Shown here: piece after piece, positions 1 to 7,937 of the stretch
Numbering within the stretch: position 1 is the stretch's first letter
How the letters are laid out: the number at the start of each line of letters is the position of its first letter
Assembly (NCBI RefSeq): GCF_019443325.1
Contig: NZ_CP080383.1
Location: 124,001-188,000 of the forward strand
Length of the DNA: 64,000 bases
Direction: 5' to 3'
Origin: Cryobacterium sp. PAMC25264
GTDB taxonomy: Bacteria > Actinomycetota > Actinomycetes > Actinomycetales > Microbacteriaceae
Position numbers and translations under genes: made by a program
The notes under the pieces: generated by a model
What the model was told of the DNA's origin: nothing
Seen by the model: only the letters and a program-made list of their open reading frames with translations
Databases searched by the model: none

Positions 1-73
1 CGGCCGGCTGCGACGATGCTCCTGTCGTCCCAGTTGCCTCGGCACCCGCTGTTCGAACCTGGATGGACCATCC

Positions 74-409
74 ATGTCATCACCGTCGATTCCGCCGCAC
101 GGTCAGCGGCCGAGTGCCCTCTCCGGTGCGGTTCTGCGCACACTGTGGGCGGCCGCACTGCTGGCCGGAGGGGCCGGCGGCACTCTGCTCGCAGCGGACG
201 AACTGGCCTCGGCGGCACCGGGCACGGCGGAGCAAGACCCGGCGTCGGCGGCCCAGGGCACGGCGTCGAGCGGGCCGGGGGCGGCATCCGCCCAGCAGGC
301 ACGCGACAGCACCGATGCTCTCGCTCTACTGCCCCTGGGCGGGGGAGTGGCGGCTCTCGGAACGGCGTCGGTAGTGGTGTTCCGGCGGCTGAACCTCAGC
401 GACGACTGA
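74..409 (+). CDS. small secreted or membrane-anchored protein of unknown function
   Basis: A 111-residue protein that I do not recognise. Residues about 20-48 form an Ala/Leu/Gly-rich hydrophobic stretch ending in a run of small residues, which looks like a signal peptide. The middle (about 50-80) is Ala/Gly/Ser/Gln rich and low in complexity. A second hydrophobic segment near residues 83-103 is followed by Arg-Arg and a short acidic tail, like a C-terminal membrane anchor with a positive stop-transfer signal. No LPXTG sorting motif is seen. Codon use with G/C in third positions fits a real gene, but the low-complexity composition makes this less certain. It converges on sdhB, and a hairpin lies between the two. 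The ATG at 74 has a weak GGATGG upstream. Confidence 0.5.
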   Translation: MSSPSIPPHGQRPSALSGAVLRTLWAAALLAGGAGGTLLAADELASAAPGTAEQDPASAAQGTASSGPGAASAQQARDSTDALALLPLGGGVAALGTASVVVFRRLNLSDD

Positions 410-440
410 CGCCCGGCTCGCGTCGTGCGCACGCCGGGCG
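410..440. terminator. hairpin between convergent genes
   Basis: CGCCCGGC (410-417) pairs with GCCGGGCG (433-440) around a 15-base loop. It sits in the 42-base gap between two convergent stop codons, so it could terminate both. No T-tract follows, as is usual in high-GC actinobacteria. Confidence 0.5.
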
Positions 441-451
441 GTCGAGGATCG

Positions 452-1213
452 TTACGGCTTGCCCCGCATGATGGCCTGCTTGACCTCGGCGATGGCCTGC
501 GTCACCTGGATGCCGCGCGGGCAGGCTTCGGTGCAGTTGAAGGTCGTGCGGCAACGCCAGACGCCTTCCTTGTCGTTGAGGATGTCCAGGCGCACGGCGG
601 CGCTGTCGTCGCGGGAGTCGAAGATGAACCGGTGTGCGTTCACGATCGCGGCCGGGCCGAAGTACTGGCCGTCGGTCCAGAAGACCGGGCAGCTCGACGT
701 GCACGCGGCGCAGAGGATGCACTTGGTGGTGTCGTCGAAACGCTCGCGCTGGGCGACGGTCTGGATGCGCTCCTTGCCGTCCTTGGGCAGGTTCTGCGCC
801 ATCAGGAACGGCTGCACCTCGCGGAAGGAAGCGAAGAACGGCTCCATGTCCACGATCAGGTCCTTCTCCAGCGGCAGGCCCTTGATGGCCTCCACGGTGA
901 CGGGCTTGGTGATGTCGAGGTCCTTGATCAGGGTCTTGCAGGCCAGGCGGTTGCGCCCGTTGATGCGCATCGCATCGGAGCCACAGATGCCGTGCGCGCA
1001 GGAGCGGCGGAAGCTCAGGGAGCCGTCCTGTTCCCACTTGATCTTGTGCAGCGCGTCCAGGATGCGGTCGGTCGCGTACATCTGAACGTCATAGTTCTCC
1101 CAGTGCGGGTCTTCGTCGGTCTCCGGGTTGAACCGGCGCACCGACAGGGTGACCGTGAACGACTGGATCTCTTCGGGAACCGCTGGAGGCTTCTCGAGGG
1201 TGGGGGTGCTCAC
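452..1213 (-). CDS. sdhB: succinate dehydrogenase iron-sulfur subunit
   Basis: The 253-residue iron-sulfur subunit of complex II passes electrons from the FAD of SdhA to the membrane quinone site. Residues about 15-115 form the 2Fe-2S ferredoxin domain with a SCAHGICGSDAM cysteine cluster and a later ACKTL cysteine. The C-terminal half carries CILCAACTSSCP and CRTTFNCTEACPRGI, the ligands for the 4Fe-4S and 3Fe-4S clusters. The GTG start at 1213 shares one base with the sdhA stop (TAGTG), so translation is probably coupled. A reading frame continues upstream of this GTG but there it only mirrors sdhA in another frame. It is the last gene of sdhCDAB. Confidence 0.96.
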   Translation of the reverse strand: MSTPTLEKPPAVPEEIQSFTVTLSVRRFNPETDEDPHWENYDVQMYATDRILDALHKIKWEQDGSLSFRRSCAHGICGSDAMRINGRNRLACKTLIKDLDITKPVTVEAIKGLPLEKDLIVDMEPFFASFREVQPFLMAQNLPKDGKERIQTVAQRERFDDTTKCILCAACTSSCPVFWTDGQYFGPAAIVNAHRFIFDSRDDSAAVRLDILNDKEGVWRCRTTFNCTEACPRGIQVTQAIAEVKQAIMRGKP

Positions 1214-3024
1214 TAGTACTTCCTCTCCATCGGCTGGTAGCGCGTAATGGTCACGGGCTTCCAGTCGAGCGAAATGTGGTCGGCAGCATCCGCCGACAGC
1301 GCGTCGCCGGACAGGTAGGCCATGGTGTGCTGCAGGTAGTTGACGTCGTCGCGCAGGGGATAGTCGTCGCGCATGTGGCCGCCGCGGCTTTCCTTGCGGT
1401 TGCGCGCGGAGTACACGACAACCTCGGCCAGGTCGAGCAGGAAGCCCAGCTCGACGGCCTCGAGCAGGTCGGTGTTGAACCGGCGGCCCTTGTCCTGCAC
1501 GCCGATGTTCTTGTAGCGCTCGCGGAGCAGGTGGATGGTCTCGGTCACCTCGGAGAGGGACTCGTCGGTGCGGAACACCTGTGCCTTGGCGTCCATGACC
1601 TCCTGCAGCTCGCGGCGGAGCACGGCGATGCGCTCGGTGCCGGTGGAGGTGCGGATGGTGGCCAGCAGCTCGCGCACGAACTTGGCCGGGTCTTCGGGCA
1701 GCGGCACGAACTCGGCGGTCTTGACGTACTCGACAGCGTTGTTGCCGGCGCGCTTGCCGAACACGTTGATGTCCAGGAGCGAGTTGGTGCCGAGCCGGTT
1801 GGAGCCGTGTACCGAGACGCAGGCGCATTCGCCGGCGGCGTAGAGGCCCGGCACGACGGTGGCGTTGTCGCGGAGCACCTCGGCCTTGACGTTGGTGGGA
1901 ATGCCGCCCATCGCGTAGTGCGCGGTGGGCATCACGGGCACCGGCTCGGTGACAGGGTCGACGCCGAGGTAGGTGCGGGCGAACTCGGTGATGTCGGGCA
2001 GTTTGGTCTCGAGCACTTCGGCGCCGAGGTGGGTGCAGTCCAGGTAGACGTAGTCCTTGTTGGGGCCGGCGCCGCGGCCCTCAGCGACCTCCTTGACCAT
2101 GCAGCGGGCCACGATGTCACGCGGGGCGAGGTCCTTGATGGTGGGCGCGTAACGCTCCATGAACCGCTCGCCGGAGGCGTTGCGGAGGATCGCACCCTCA
2201 CCGCGGGCGCCCTCGGTGAGCAGGATCCCCAGGCCCGCCAGGCCGGTCGGGTGGAACTGGAAGAACTCCATGTCCTCCAGCGGCAGGCCCTTGCGCCAGA
2301 TGATGCCCACGCCGTCGCCGGTAAGGGTGTGCGCGTTGGAGGTGGTCTTGTAGATCTTGCCGAAACCGCCGGTGGCGAAGATGAACGCCTTGCCGGAGAA
2401 GACGTGCAGCTCACCGCTGGCCAGGTCGTAGGCGACCACGCCGGAGGGCTGGTCGACGCCGTCGACGTTCGTCATGATCAGGTCGAGCACGTAGAACTCG
2501 TTGAAGAAGTTGATGCCGCGCTTGACGCAGTTCTGGTACAGCGTCTGCAGGATCATGTGGCCGGTACGGTCGGCGGCGTAGCAGGCGCGGCGTACCGGGC
2601 TCTTGCCGTGGTCGCGGGTGTGGCCGCCGAAGCGGCGCTGGTCGATCTTGCCCTCTGGCGTGCGGTTGAAGGGCAGGCCCATGTTCTCGAGGTCGATGAC
2701 CGCGTCGATGGCTTCCTTGGCGAGGATCTCCGCGGCGTCCTGGTCGACGAGGTAGTCACCGCCCTTGACGGTGTCGAAGGTGTGCCACTCCCAGTTGTCT
2801 TCCTCCACGTTGGCCAGGGCCGCGGCCATGCCGCCCTGCGCCGCACCGGTGTGCGAGCGGGTGGGGTAGAGCTTCGAGATTACCGCGGTGGATGCGTTCG
2901 GGCCGGCCTCGATGGCGGCCCGCATGCCCGCTCCTCCCGCCCCGATGATGACGATGTCGAACTGGTGGTAGTGCACGCCGTCGACGATGGTGGATTCGGG
3001 ATTGGTCACAGGTGCATCCGTCAT
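1213..3024 (-). CDS. sdhA: succinate dehydrogenase flavoprotein subunit
   Basis: The 603-residue catalytic subunit of complex II oxidises succinate to fumarate in the TCA cycle on the cytoplasmic face of the membrane. The N-terminus has the Rossmann motif [10 protein letters not shown] at about residues 26-35. [10 protein letters not shown] carries the histidine that binds FAD covalently in this family. [16 protein letters not shown] and HYAMGGI are active-site segments. The length is normal for the family. The ATG at 3024 is preceded by AAGGAG about 14 bases upstream. It is flanked by sdhD upstream and sdhB downstream, the usual actinobacterial CDAB order. Confidence 0.97.
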   Translation of the reverse strand: MTDAPVTNPESTIVDGVHYHQFDIVIIGAGGAGMRAAIEAGPNASTAVISKLYPTRSHTGAAQGGMAAALANVEEDNWEWHTFDTVKGGDYLVDQDAAEILAKEAIDAVIDLENMGLPFNRTPEGKIDQRRFGGHTRDHGKSPVRRACYAADRTGHMILQTLYQNCVKRGINFFNEFYVLDLIMTNVDGVDQPSGVVAYDLASGELHVFSGKAFIFATGGFGKIYKTTSNAHTLTGDGVGIIWRKGLPLEDMEFFQFHPTGLAGLGILLTEGARGEGAILRNASGERFMERYAPTIKDLAPRDIVARCMVKEVAEGRGAGPNKDYVYLDCTHLGAEVLETKLPDITEFARTYLGVDPVTEPVPVMPTAHYAMGGIPTNVKAEVLRDNATVVPGLYAAGECACVSVHGSNRLGTNSLLDINVFGKRAGNNAVEYVKTAEFVPLPEDPAKFVRELLATIRTSTGTERIAVLRRELQEVMDAKAQVFRTDESLSEVTETIHLLRERYKNIGVQDKGRRFNTDLLEAVELGFLLDLAEVVVYSARNRKESRGGHMRDDYPLRDDVNYLQHTMAYLSGDALSADAADHISLDWKPVTITRYQPMERKY

Positions 3025-3050
3025 GGAAGTTTTTGCAGCTCCTTGGGGGC

Positions 3051-3503
3051 CTAGAGGGCCTGGCAGAAAGTGGGCAGAAGGTCGGCGGGAGAACCGGCCG
3101 GGCACGGGTCGAAGGTGAAGACAACGAGGGTGCCGAGAACGATCAGGATGACCACGGCAGCGAGGATCGCGGACTTGAGGATGCCGCGGCCGACCCGCGT
3201 GGTGGCGTAGTCGTTCACGAGGGTGCGCATACCGTTGCCGCCGTGGATGAGGGCGAGCCAGAGCATGGCCACATCCCACCACTGCCAGAACGGGCTGGAC
3301 AGCTTGCCGGCGACGAAGGCGAAGTTGAGGGCGCTGACGCCCTCGCCCACCATGAGGTTGACGAAGAGGTGGCCGAAGATCAGCACGACCAGCACGATGC
3401 CGGACACGCGCATGTAGATCCAGCCCCACTTCTCCCAGTTGATACCGCGCTTGTGCGGGGTGCGGGCGTACGGGCTGCGGGGGGCGGCGAGAGTCGAAGT
3501 CAT
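3051..3503 (-). CDS. sdhD: succinate dehydrogenase hydrophobic membrane anchor subunit
   Basis: A 150-residue membrane anchor of complex II. Three hydrophobic helices are visible at roughly residues 30-52, 65-95 and 110-132. IFGHLFVNL in the first and [12 protein letters not shown] in the second supply histidines of the kind that bind heme or line the quinone pocket in Sdh anchors. An AGGAGG ribosome site lies just upstream of the ATG at 3503 and overlaps the sdhC stop, so the two anchors are probably made in balance. The assignment rests on position between sdhC and sdhA, size and helix pattern. Confidence 0.93.
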   Translation of the reverse strand: MTSTLAAPRSPYARTPHKRGINWEKWGWIYMRVSGIVLVVLIFGHLFVNLMVGEGVSALNFAFVAGKLSSPFWQWWDVAMLWLALIHGGNGMRTLVNDYATTRVGRGILKSAILAAVVILIVLGTLVVFTFDPCPAGSPADLLPTFCQAL

Positions 3504-3515
3504 GATCCGGTCCTC

Positions 3516-3932
3516 CTAGTGGCTGAACACGTTGATCAGGTGGCGGGGCACGAAGGCGATCATGGTGACCAGCCAGAGGCCGATGACCACGTAGAAGAGC
3601 ACCCGCTGGTACTTCGCGTTCCAGAAGTCGATGGCGATGATCCGCAGGCCGTTGAAGGCGTGGAACACGATCGCGGCGACGAGGGCGGTCTCGCCCAGGC
3701 CCATGATGGGCGTCTGGTATTGGCTGATCACGGCGTTGTAGGCCTCGGGACTGACCCGCACGAGGGCGGTGTCGAGAATGTGCACGAGGAGGAAGAAGAA
3801 GATCGCCACCCCGGTGATCCGGTGCAACACCCAGGACCACATGCCCTCACGGCCGCGGTAGAGCGTTCCGGCCGGGCGACGCGAGGTCGTCTTCCGCTGA
3901 GCTGTCAGGGCCCCTGCCGAATTCTGTGGCAT
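3516..3932 (-). CDS. sdhC: succinate dehydrogenase cytochrome b556 subunit
   Basis: A 138-residue heme-binding anchor and the first gene of the sdh operon. After a basic N-terminus with [17 protein letters not shown], typical of the SdhC start, come three transmembrane helices (about 38-58, 78-100 and 112-130). [11 protein letters not shown] contains a candidate heme-ligand histidine. I chose the ATG at 3932 because GGAGGG lies six bases before it; the in-frame TTG two codons upstream would touch that site. The upstream region holds two palindromes that may control the operon. Confidence 0.94.
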   Translation of the reverse strand: MPQNSAGALTAQRKTTSRRPAGTLYRGREGMWSWVLHRITGVAIFFFLLVHILDTALVRVSPEAYNAVISQYQTPIMGLGETALVAAIVFHAFNGLRIIAIDFWNAKYQRVLFYVVIGLWLVTMIAFVPRHLINVFSH

Positions 3933-4003
3933 GACCAACCCTCCCTGGCTGAGTCGTGACCCCTGCTGAACGAGGTGTCATCGTTGAACAAACACGTGCC
4001 TAC

Positions 4004-4009
4004 AGTCTA
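4004..4009 (-). promoter_or_regulatory. candidate -10 box of the sdh operon
   Basis: Read on the minus strand this is TAGACT, matching the actinobacterial TANNNT -10. It lies about 72 bases upstream of the sdhC start, just downstream of the first palindrome at 4012-4025. No good -35 hexamer is visible, which is common in this group. Placement is inference. Confidence 0.4.
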
Positions 4010-4011
4010 TG

Positions 4012-4047
4012 TCTCGACAACGAGATAAGTCGGTTAGGGCTGCCTAA
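4012..4047. promoter_or_regulatory. paired palindromes upstream of sdhC
   Basis: There are two perfect inverted repeats of the same geometry. TCTCG-ACAA-CGAGA lies at 4012-4025 and TTAGG-GCTG-CCTAA at 4034-4047. Their centres are 22 bases apart, about two helical turns. Both lie immediately upstream of a candidate -10 for the sdh operon, where a repressor or activator would be expected. The TTAGG/CCTAA half sites recall DtxR/IdeR iron boxes, but the spacing is four bases rather than nine, so I do not call it an iron box. Confidence 0.45.
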
Positions 4048-4118
4048 GCAAGCTGGCCGGAACAGAGGCTTTGTACCCTCTCTCCTGCACCACCCTTTTC
4101 GGGGTCGGGCCGGCCGGG

Positions 4119-5273
4119 TCAGCGACGTTGCGCCAGGGGCACCAGGGTCTCGGCGCGGCGGGCGAGTCCCTCGTCGATGACCCGCTGGTAATAGTCGAAC
4201 AGGGTGCCGCAGACGCTCTCCCAGCTGCGGCCGAGCACCGCCCGGCGGCCTGCCTCCCCCATCCGGTGCCGCAGTGACCTGTCGGCGACGAGCGCGGACA
4301 CGTGGCGGCGGAGGTCCGCGTCATCGTCGGGATGGAACAGGAAGCCGTCGGTGCCGTGGTCGACGAGGTCGATCGGGCCGCCGGCCCGGGGCGCCACGAC
4401 GGGCAGTCCGGCCGCATGCGCCTCCTGCAGGGTCTGGCCGAACGTCTCCTCGGTGCCCGCGTGCAGGAACACGTCGAAGGCGGCGTAGGCGGCGGCGAGC
4501 TCGGGTCCGGCGAGACGGCCGAGCCAGGTGACCGGCATGCCGGCCAGCGCCCTGGCCACCAGGGGAGTGGACGGTCCGTCGCCGACCAGGGCGATGCTGA
4601 TACCGGGCAACCCGCGCAGGGCGCGGAAGCGTTCGACCTGCTTCTCGGGTGCGATCCGCCCCACGTAACCGATCACGACCTCGCCGGCCGGTGCCAGGGT
4701 CTCGCGCAACGCCGCCACGCTGGGGTCCCTCCGGTTATTGGGGTGATAGCCGTCCAGGTCCACACCGCGGGTCCAGCGATCCAGGTTGGCCACACCGATG
4801 CGCCGCAGGTCCCGCATCGAGGCCTCCGACGGCACCAGGGTGAGATCGGCGCCGTCGTGCACCCACTTGACGAACCGCCAGGCCAACCGGGTGGCCTGGC
4901 CGAGGTGGTTGCGGTGGGCATAGCCGGCCACATCCGTTTGGAACACCGCCACGCTGGGCACCCCCAGGCGCCGGGCCGCGGCGATCCCCTGGGCGCCGAG
5001 CAGGAACGGTGACGCGGCGTGCAGCACATCCGGTTGGAAGTCGGCCAGCAGCCCCAGCACCCGCGGGTTCGGCAACCCCACCGGGAACTGCCGGTAGGAC
5101 AGGGCGGGCACCGTGTGCACCGGAAAACCGGCGTACGACTCCGGGGCCCCGAACGGAGCCACGACCATGGCCTCGTGGCCGGTGCGGCGCAGTTCGGCCA
5201 GCACCTTGCAGACGCTCGTGGTGACCCCGCTGACCGTGGGGAGGAAGCTTTCGCTGACGACGGCAACCCTCAT
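4119..5273 (-). CDS. GT4-family glycosyltransferase, probably GDP-mannose-dependent (MgtA/PimB-like)
   Basis: A 384-residue retaining glycosyltransferase with the GT-B fold. The N-terminus (VAVVSESFLPTVSGVTTSV) is typical of the MgtA and PimB group that adds mannose to a lipid or glycan. The C-terminal domain has GYVGRIAPEKQVE and the EX7E-type motif around GTEETFGQTLQEAHAAGLPVV, which bind the nucleotide sugar. The neighbouring divergent manC makes GDP-mannose, supporting a mannosyltransferase role on a membrane lipid or lipoglycan. TACTGT sits six bases before the ATG at 5273, so the mRNA may be leaderless. The exact acceptor cannot be read from the sequence. Confidence 0.85.
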   Translation of the reverse strand: MRVAVVSESFLPTVSGVTTSVCKVLAELRRTGHEAMVVAPFGAPESYAGFPVHTVPALSYRQFPVGLPNPRVLGLLADFQPDVLHAASPFLLGAQGIAAARRLGVPSVAVFQTDVAGYAHRNHLGQATRLAWRFVKWVHDGADLTLVPSEASMRDLRRIGVANLDRWTRGVDLDGYHPNNRRDPSVAALRETLAPAGEVVIGYVGRIAPEKQVERFRALRGLPGISIALVGDGPSTPLVARALAGMPVTWLGRLAGPELAAAYAAFDVFLHAGTEETFGQTLQEAHAAGLPVVAPRAGGPIDLVDHGTDGFLFHPDDDADLRRHVSALVADRSLRHRMGEAGRRAVLGRSWESVCGTLFDYYQRVIDEGLARRAETLVPLAQRR

Positions 5274-5279
5274 GTCGCC

Positions 5280-5285
5280 ACAGTA
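5280..5285 (-). promoter_or_regulatory. leaderless -10 box for the GT4 glycosyltransferase
   Basis: TACTGT on the minus strand, six bases before the ATG at 5273, with no ribosome site between. Transcription would begin at or next to the start codon. Confidence 0.5.
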
Positions 5286-5339
5286 GGCAGCCCGCACGTC
5301 TGCCCGGTGAACCCTGGATGAACAGGGTCGACGAACCGG

Positions 5340-5345
5340 TAGTCT
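5340..5345 (+). promoter_or_regulatory. leaderless -10 box for manC
   Basis: TAGTCT lies six bases before the ATG at 5352 and no Shine-Dalgarno sequence is present, so manC is probably translated from a leaderless mRNA. It forms a divergent promoter pair with the box at 5280-5285. Confidence 0.55.
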
Positions 5346-5351
5346 GGCGCA

Positions 5352-6473
5352 ATGTCCCACTCCAGCGATGCCCTCGACCGCTTCTACAGTGTGATCCCCG
5401 CCGGCGGGATCGGCTCGAGGCTGTGGCCGCTCTCGCGCGCCGATGCACCCAAGTTCCTGCACGACCTCACCGGCAGCGGCCAGACGCTGCTCCGCGCCAC
5501 CTGGGACCGGCTCGCACCGCTCGCCGGCGACCAGCGCATCATGGTCGTCACGGGCCGCGCGCACCGCGCCGCCGTTGAGGAGCAGCTGCCGGAGTTGGCC
5601 GACCTCAACGTGGTCCTCGAAAGCGAGCCGCGGGACTCCTCGGCCGCGATCGGCCTCGCCGCCGCCATCCTCGAGCGCCGCGAGCCGGGCGTGATCATCG
5701 GCTCGTTCGCCGCCGACCACGTCATCAAGGGCCCGGCCGCCTTCCGTCAGGCCGTCGTCGAGGCCATCGCCGCGGCAGACACCGGTCTCATCGTCACCAT
5801 CGGCATCCAGCCCACCGAGCCGGCGATCGGCTTCGGCTACATCAAGACCGGCGGCCCGCTCGACATCGACGGCGCCCCGAGCGCCCAGTCGGTCAACTCG
5901 TTCGTGGAGAAGCCCAGCCCGGCCACCGCCAAGCGTTACCTCTCCAGCGGCCAGTACCTCTGGAACGCGGGCATGTTCATCGCCCGCGCCGACCGCCTAC
6001 TGGAAGAGATCGGCGCGTCAGAGCCCGAGTTGCTCGCAGGGCTCCTGGAACTGGCCGAGGCGTGGGACACGCCCCGCCGCGGCGCCGTGGTCGACCAGGT
6101 CTGGCCCAAGCTCAAGAAGATCGCCATCGATTACTCGGTGGCCGAACCGGCCGCCGTCAAGGGCAAGCTCGCCGTGATCCCCGGCCAGTTCGACTGGGAT
6201 GACGTGGGAGACTTCGCGTCGATCGCCAAGATCCATGCCAACGGCCGCAAGCGCGACCTGGCGATCCTCGGCGAGGGCGCCCGGGTGCTGGCCGACTCCT
6301 CCAGCGGCATCGTGGTCAGCCACACCAAGCGCATGATCGCGCTCATCGGCGTGGACGACATCGTCGTGGTCGACACCCCGGACGCCCTCCTGGTCACCAC
6401 CAGCGCGAACGCTCAGAAGGTCAAGGCCGTCGTCGACGCCCTCCGGCTCTCCGGCAGCTCGGACGTGCTCTGA
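5352..6473 (+). CDS. manC: mannose-1-phosphate guanylyltransferase
   Basis: A 373-residue nucleotidyltransferase that makes GDP-mannose from mannose-1-phosphate and GTP. The N-terminus has PAGGIGSRLWPLSR, the nucleotide-binding loop of the ManC family, followed by PKFLHDLTG. FVEKP near residue 185 is the sugar-binding segment, and FDWDDVGDF is also characteristic. The length fits the single-domain actinobacterial form, without the phosphomannose isomerase domain of longer ManC/AlgA proteins. It is divergent from the presumed mannosyltransferase gene, which would use its product. Confidence 0.93.
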   Translation: MSHSSDALDRFYSVIPAGGIGSRLWPLSRADAPKFLHDLTGSGQTLLRATWDRLAPLAGDQRIMVVTGRAHRAAVEEQLPELADLNVVLESEPRDSSAAIGLAAAILERREPGVIIGSFAADHVIKGPAAFRQAVVEAIAAADTGLIVTIGIQPTEPAIGFGYIKTGGPLDIDGAPSAQSVNSFVEKPSPATAKRYLSSGQYLWNAGMFIARADRLLEEIGASEPELLAGLLELAEAWDTPRRGAVVDQVWPKLKKIAIDYSVAEPAAVKGKLAVIPGQFDWDDVGDFASIAKIHANGRKRDLAILGEGARVLADSSSGIVVSHTKRMIALIGVDDIVVVDTPDALLVTTSANAQKVKAVVDALRLSGSSDVL

Positions 6474-6679
6474 CCGGCTTGGGCGCGCCCGCGACGGGTT
6501 GCTCGGCATTAGCCCCGGTAGATGACGATTTGTGTCCACCGGATTTCCAGAATGTCGCGGGTTGATAACCTTTTGGCTACAGTGCCGCTTTGCTCATCTG
6601 AGCAGGGGTGTTCTGGGTAACGTGTACTCCATATAGCAGCCCGTGCGATCCCACGCCGGGCCTCATCTGGAGGTCAATC
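6474..6679. other. 206-base leader region upstream of the nucleoside transporter operon
   Basis: No gene is seen here. The region is more AT-rich than its surroundings around 6560-6580 and carries the short palindrome GGTT-GAT-AACC near 6561-6571. A promoter for the operon is expected here, but I could not fix a convincing -35/-10 pair. No recognised purine riboswitch fold was found. Confidence 0.35.
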
Positions 6680-7780
6680 TTGACAATCACGACCCGCAAG
6701 GCAACGCTCGGCGGCCTTGCCTCACTCGGCGTTCTCGCTCTGCTCGCGGCGTGTGCGCCGGCCCCCACGACGTCCGGCTCGTCCGACAGTGCGAACGCGG
6801 ACTTCCTGCCCTGCATCGTCTCCGACTTCGGCGGCTTCGACGACAAGTCGTTCAACCAGTCCAGCTTCGACGGCATCAAGAAGGCCTCCGACGAACTCGG
6901 CATCGAATTCAAGCAGGCCGAGTCCACCTCTGAGGACCAGTACGCCGGCAACGTCACGAGCATGGTCGACCAGGGCTGCAACTTCATCCTGACCGTCGGC
7001 TTCGCCCTGGCCAACGCCACCCGCGACGCCGCACAGGCCAACGAAGACGTCAACTTCGCCATCATCGACTCCGCGCTCTCCAACGACGACTTCAGCCCGC
7101 TGACGCTCGACAACGTCAAGCCGGTTCTGTACGACACCGCGCAGGCCGCCTTCCTGGCCGGCTACCTCGCTGCAGGCACCACCAAGACCGGCACCGTCGG
7201 CACCTACGGTGGCATGCAGTACCCCTCCGTCACCATCTTCATGGACGGCTTCGCCGACGGCATCGCGTACTACAACGACGCCAAGAGCACCGACGTCAAG
7301 CTCACCGGCTGGGACAAGGCCACGCAGTCCGGACTGTTCGCCGGCGGCTTCGACGACATCAACCAGGGCAAGACGCTCAGCGCGGGCCTGATCGACGCCG
7401 GCGCCGACATCATCCTCCCGGTCGCCGGTCCGCTCTTCCAGGGCACCGCGCAGGCCATCACCGAATCCGGCAAGGACGTCGCCATCGTCGGTGTCGACAG
7501 CGACCTGTTCGAGACCACGCCCGAGTTCGCGGCGCTCTACCTCACCTCCATCATGAAGTCGATGACGGATGCGACCGACCAGATCGTCACCGACGCCTCC
7601 ACCGGAGACTTCACCGCCGAGCCGTACGTGGGCACCCTGGAGAACGAGGGCGTCGGCCTGGCCCCGCTGCACGACTGGGAGTCCAAGGTCGACCCGGCCC
7701 TGGTCACCGAGCTCGACGACCTCAAGGCGCAGATCATCAGCGGCGACATCGTCGTGACCAGCGACGCCACGCCCAAGTAA
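6680..7780 (+). CDS. BMP-family nucleoside ABC transporter substrate-binding lipoprotein
   Basis: A 366-residue extracellular lipoprotein that probably binds nucleosides and delivers them to the ABC permeases encoded next. The signal peptide ends in LLAAC, giving Cys25 as the lipidated residue. [20 protein letters not shown] is the hallmark of the BMP/PnrA/Med family, and [12 protein letters not shown] and [19 protein letters not shown] match the conserved ligand-binding core. The TTG start at 6680 was chosen because TGGAGG lies six bases upstream and it puts the lipobox at a normal distance. A hairpin after the gene probably lets it be made in excess over the rest of the transporter. Confidence 0.92.
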   Translation: MTITTRKATLGGLASLGVLALLAACAPAPTTSGSSDSANADFLPCIVSDFGGFDDKSFNQSSFDGIKKASDELGIEFKQAESTSEDQYAGNVTSMVDQGCNFILTVGFALANATRDAAQANEDVNFAIIDSALSNDDFSPLTLDNVKPVLYDTAQAAFLAGYLAAGTTKTGTVGTYGGMQYPSVTIFMDGFADGIAYYNDAKSTDVKLTGWDKATQSGLFAGGFDDINQGKTLSAGLIDAGADIILPVAGPLFQGTAQAITESGKDVAIVGVDSDLFETTPEFAALYLTSIMKSMTDATDQIVTDASTGDFTAEPYVGTLENEGVGLAPLHDWESKVDPALVTELDDLKAQIISGDIVVTSDATPK

Positions 7781-7831
7781 CACCCAGTTCCACCGGCATT
7801 ACCGTTTAGCACGACCGCCCGTCAGGGCACC

Positions 7832-7868
7832 GGGGAGGCCAGCGTCACGCTGGCCTCCCCGTTTCGTT
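7832..7868 (+). terminator. strong hairpin terminator or attenuator after the binding-protein gene
   Basis: A 13-base perfect stem (7832-7844 with 7848-7860, outer bases GGGG/CCCC) with a TCA loop, followed by GTTTCGTT. It lies between the binding-protein gene and the ATPase gene and would reduce read-through, raising the ratio of binding protein to transporter. Confidence 0.8.
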
Positions 7869-7923
7869 GCGTGGTCTGTTCCGGCTACCGCCCCGCCTGG
7901 ACCCCGGCCGGACAGCACCTCAA

Positions 7924-7929
7924 TAGAAT
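7924..7929 (+). promoter_or_regulatory. internal -10 box for the ABC ATPase gene
   Basis: TAGAAT eight bases before the ATG at 7938, just downstream of the terminator hairpin. It would restart transcription of the ATPase-permease-deaminase genes as a near-leaderless mRNA. Confidence 0.5.
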
Positions 7930-7937
7930 CGAAGACT

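Noticed and set aside
1214..1828. N-terminal extension of the SdhB frame
   Set aside because: It overlaps sdhA coding sequence in another frame and is Arg/Pro/His rich; the GTG at 1213 gives a normal SdhB.
1276..3054. Long open frame (592 codons) antisense to sdhA
   Set aside because: A GC-rich shadow of sdhA; composition is Val/Gly/Ala/Asp/His biased with no recognisable motif, while the minus strand encodes a complete SdhA.
3012..3959. 315-codon plus-strand frame opposite sdhC and sdhD
   Set aside because: Mirror of the sdh anchors; His/Glu/Asp/Gly rich and without family features.
4034..4047. DtxR/IdeR iron box upstream of sdhC
   Set aside because: The half sites fit, but the spacer is four bases instead of nine and the centre does not match the consensus; kept only as an unnamed palindrome.
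6474..6679. Purine or other riboswitch in front of the nucleoside transporter
   Set aside because: No conserved aptamer core could be recognised in the region by eye.
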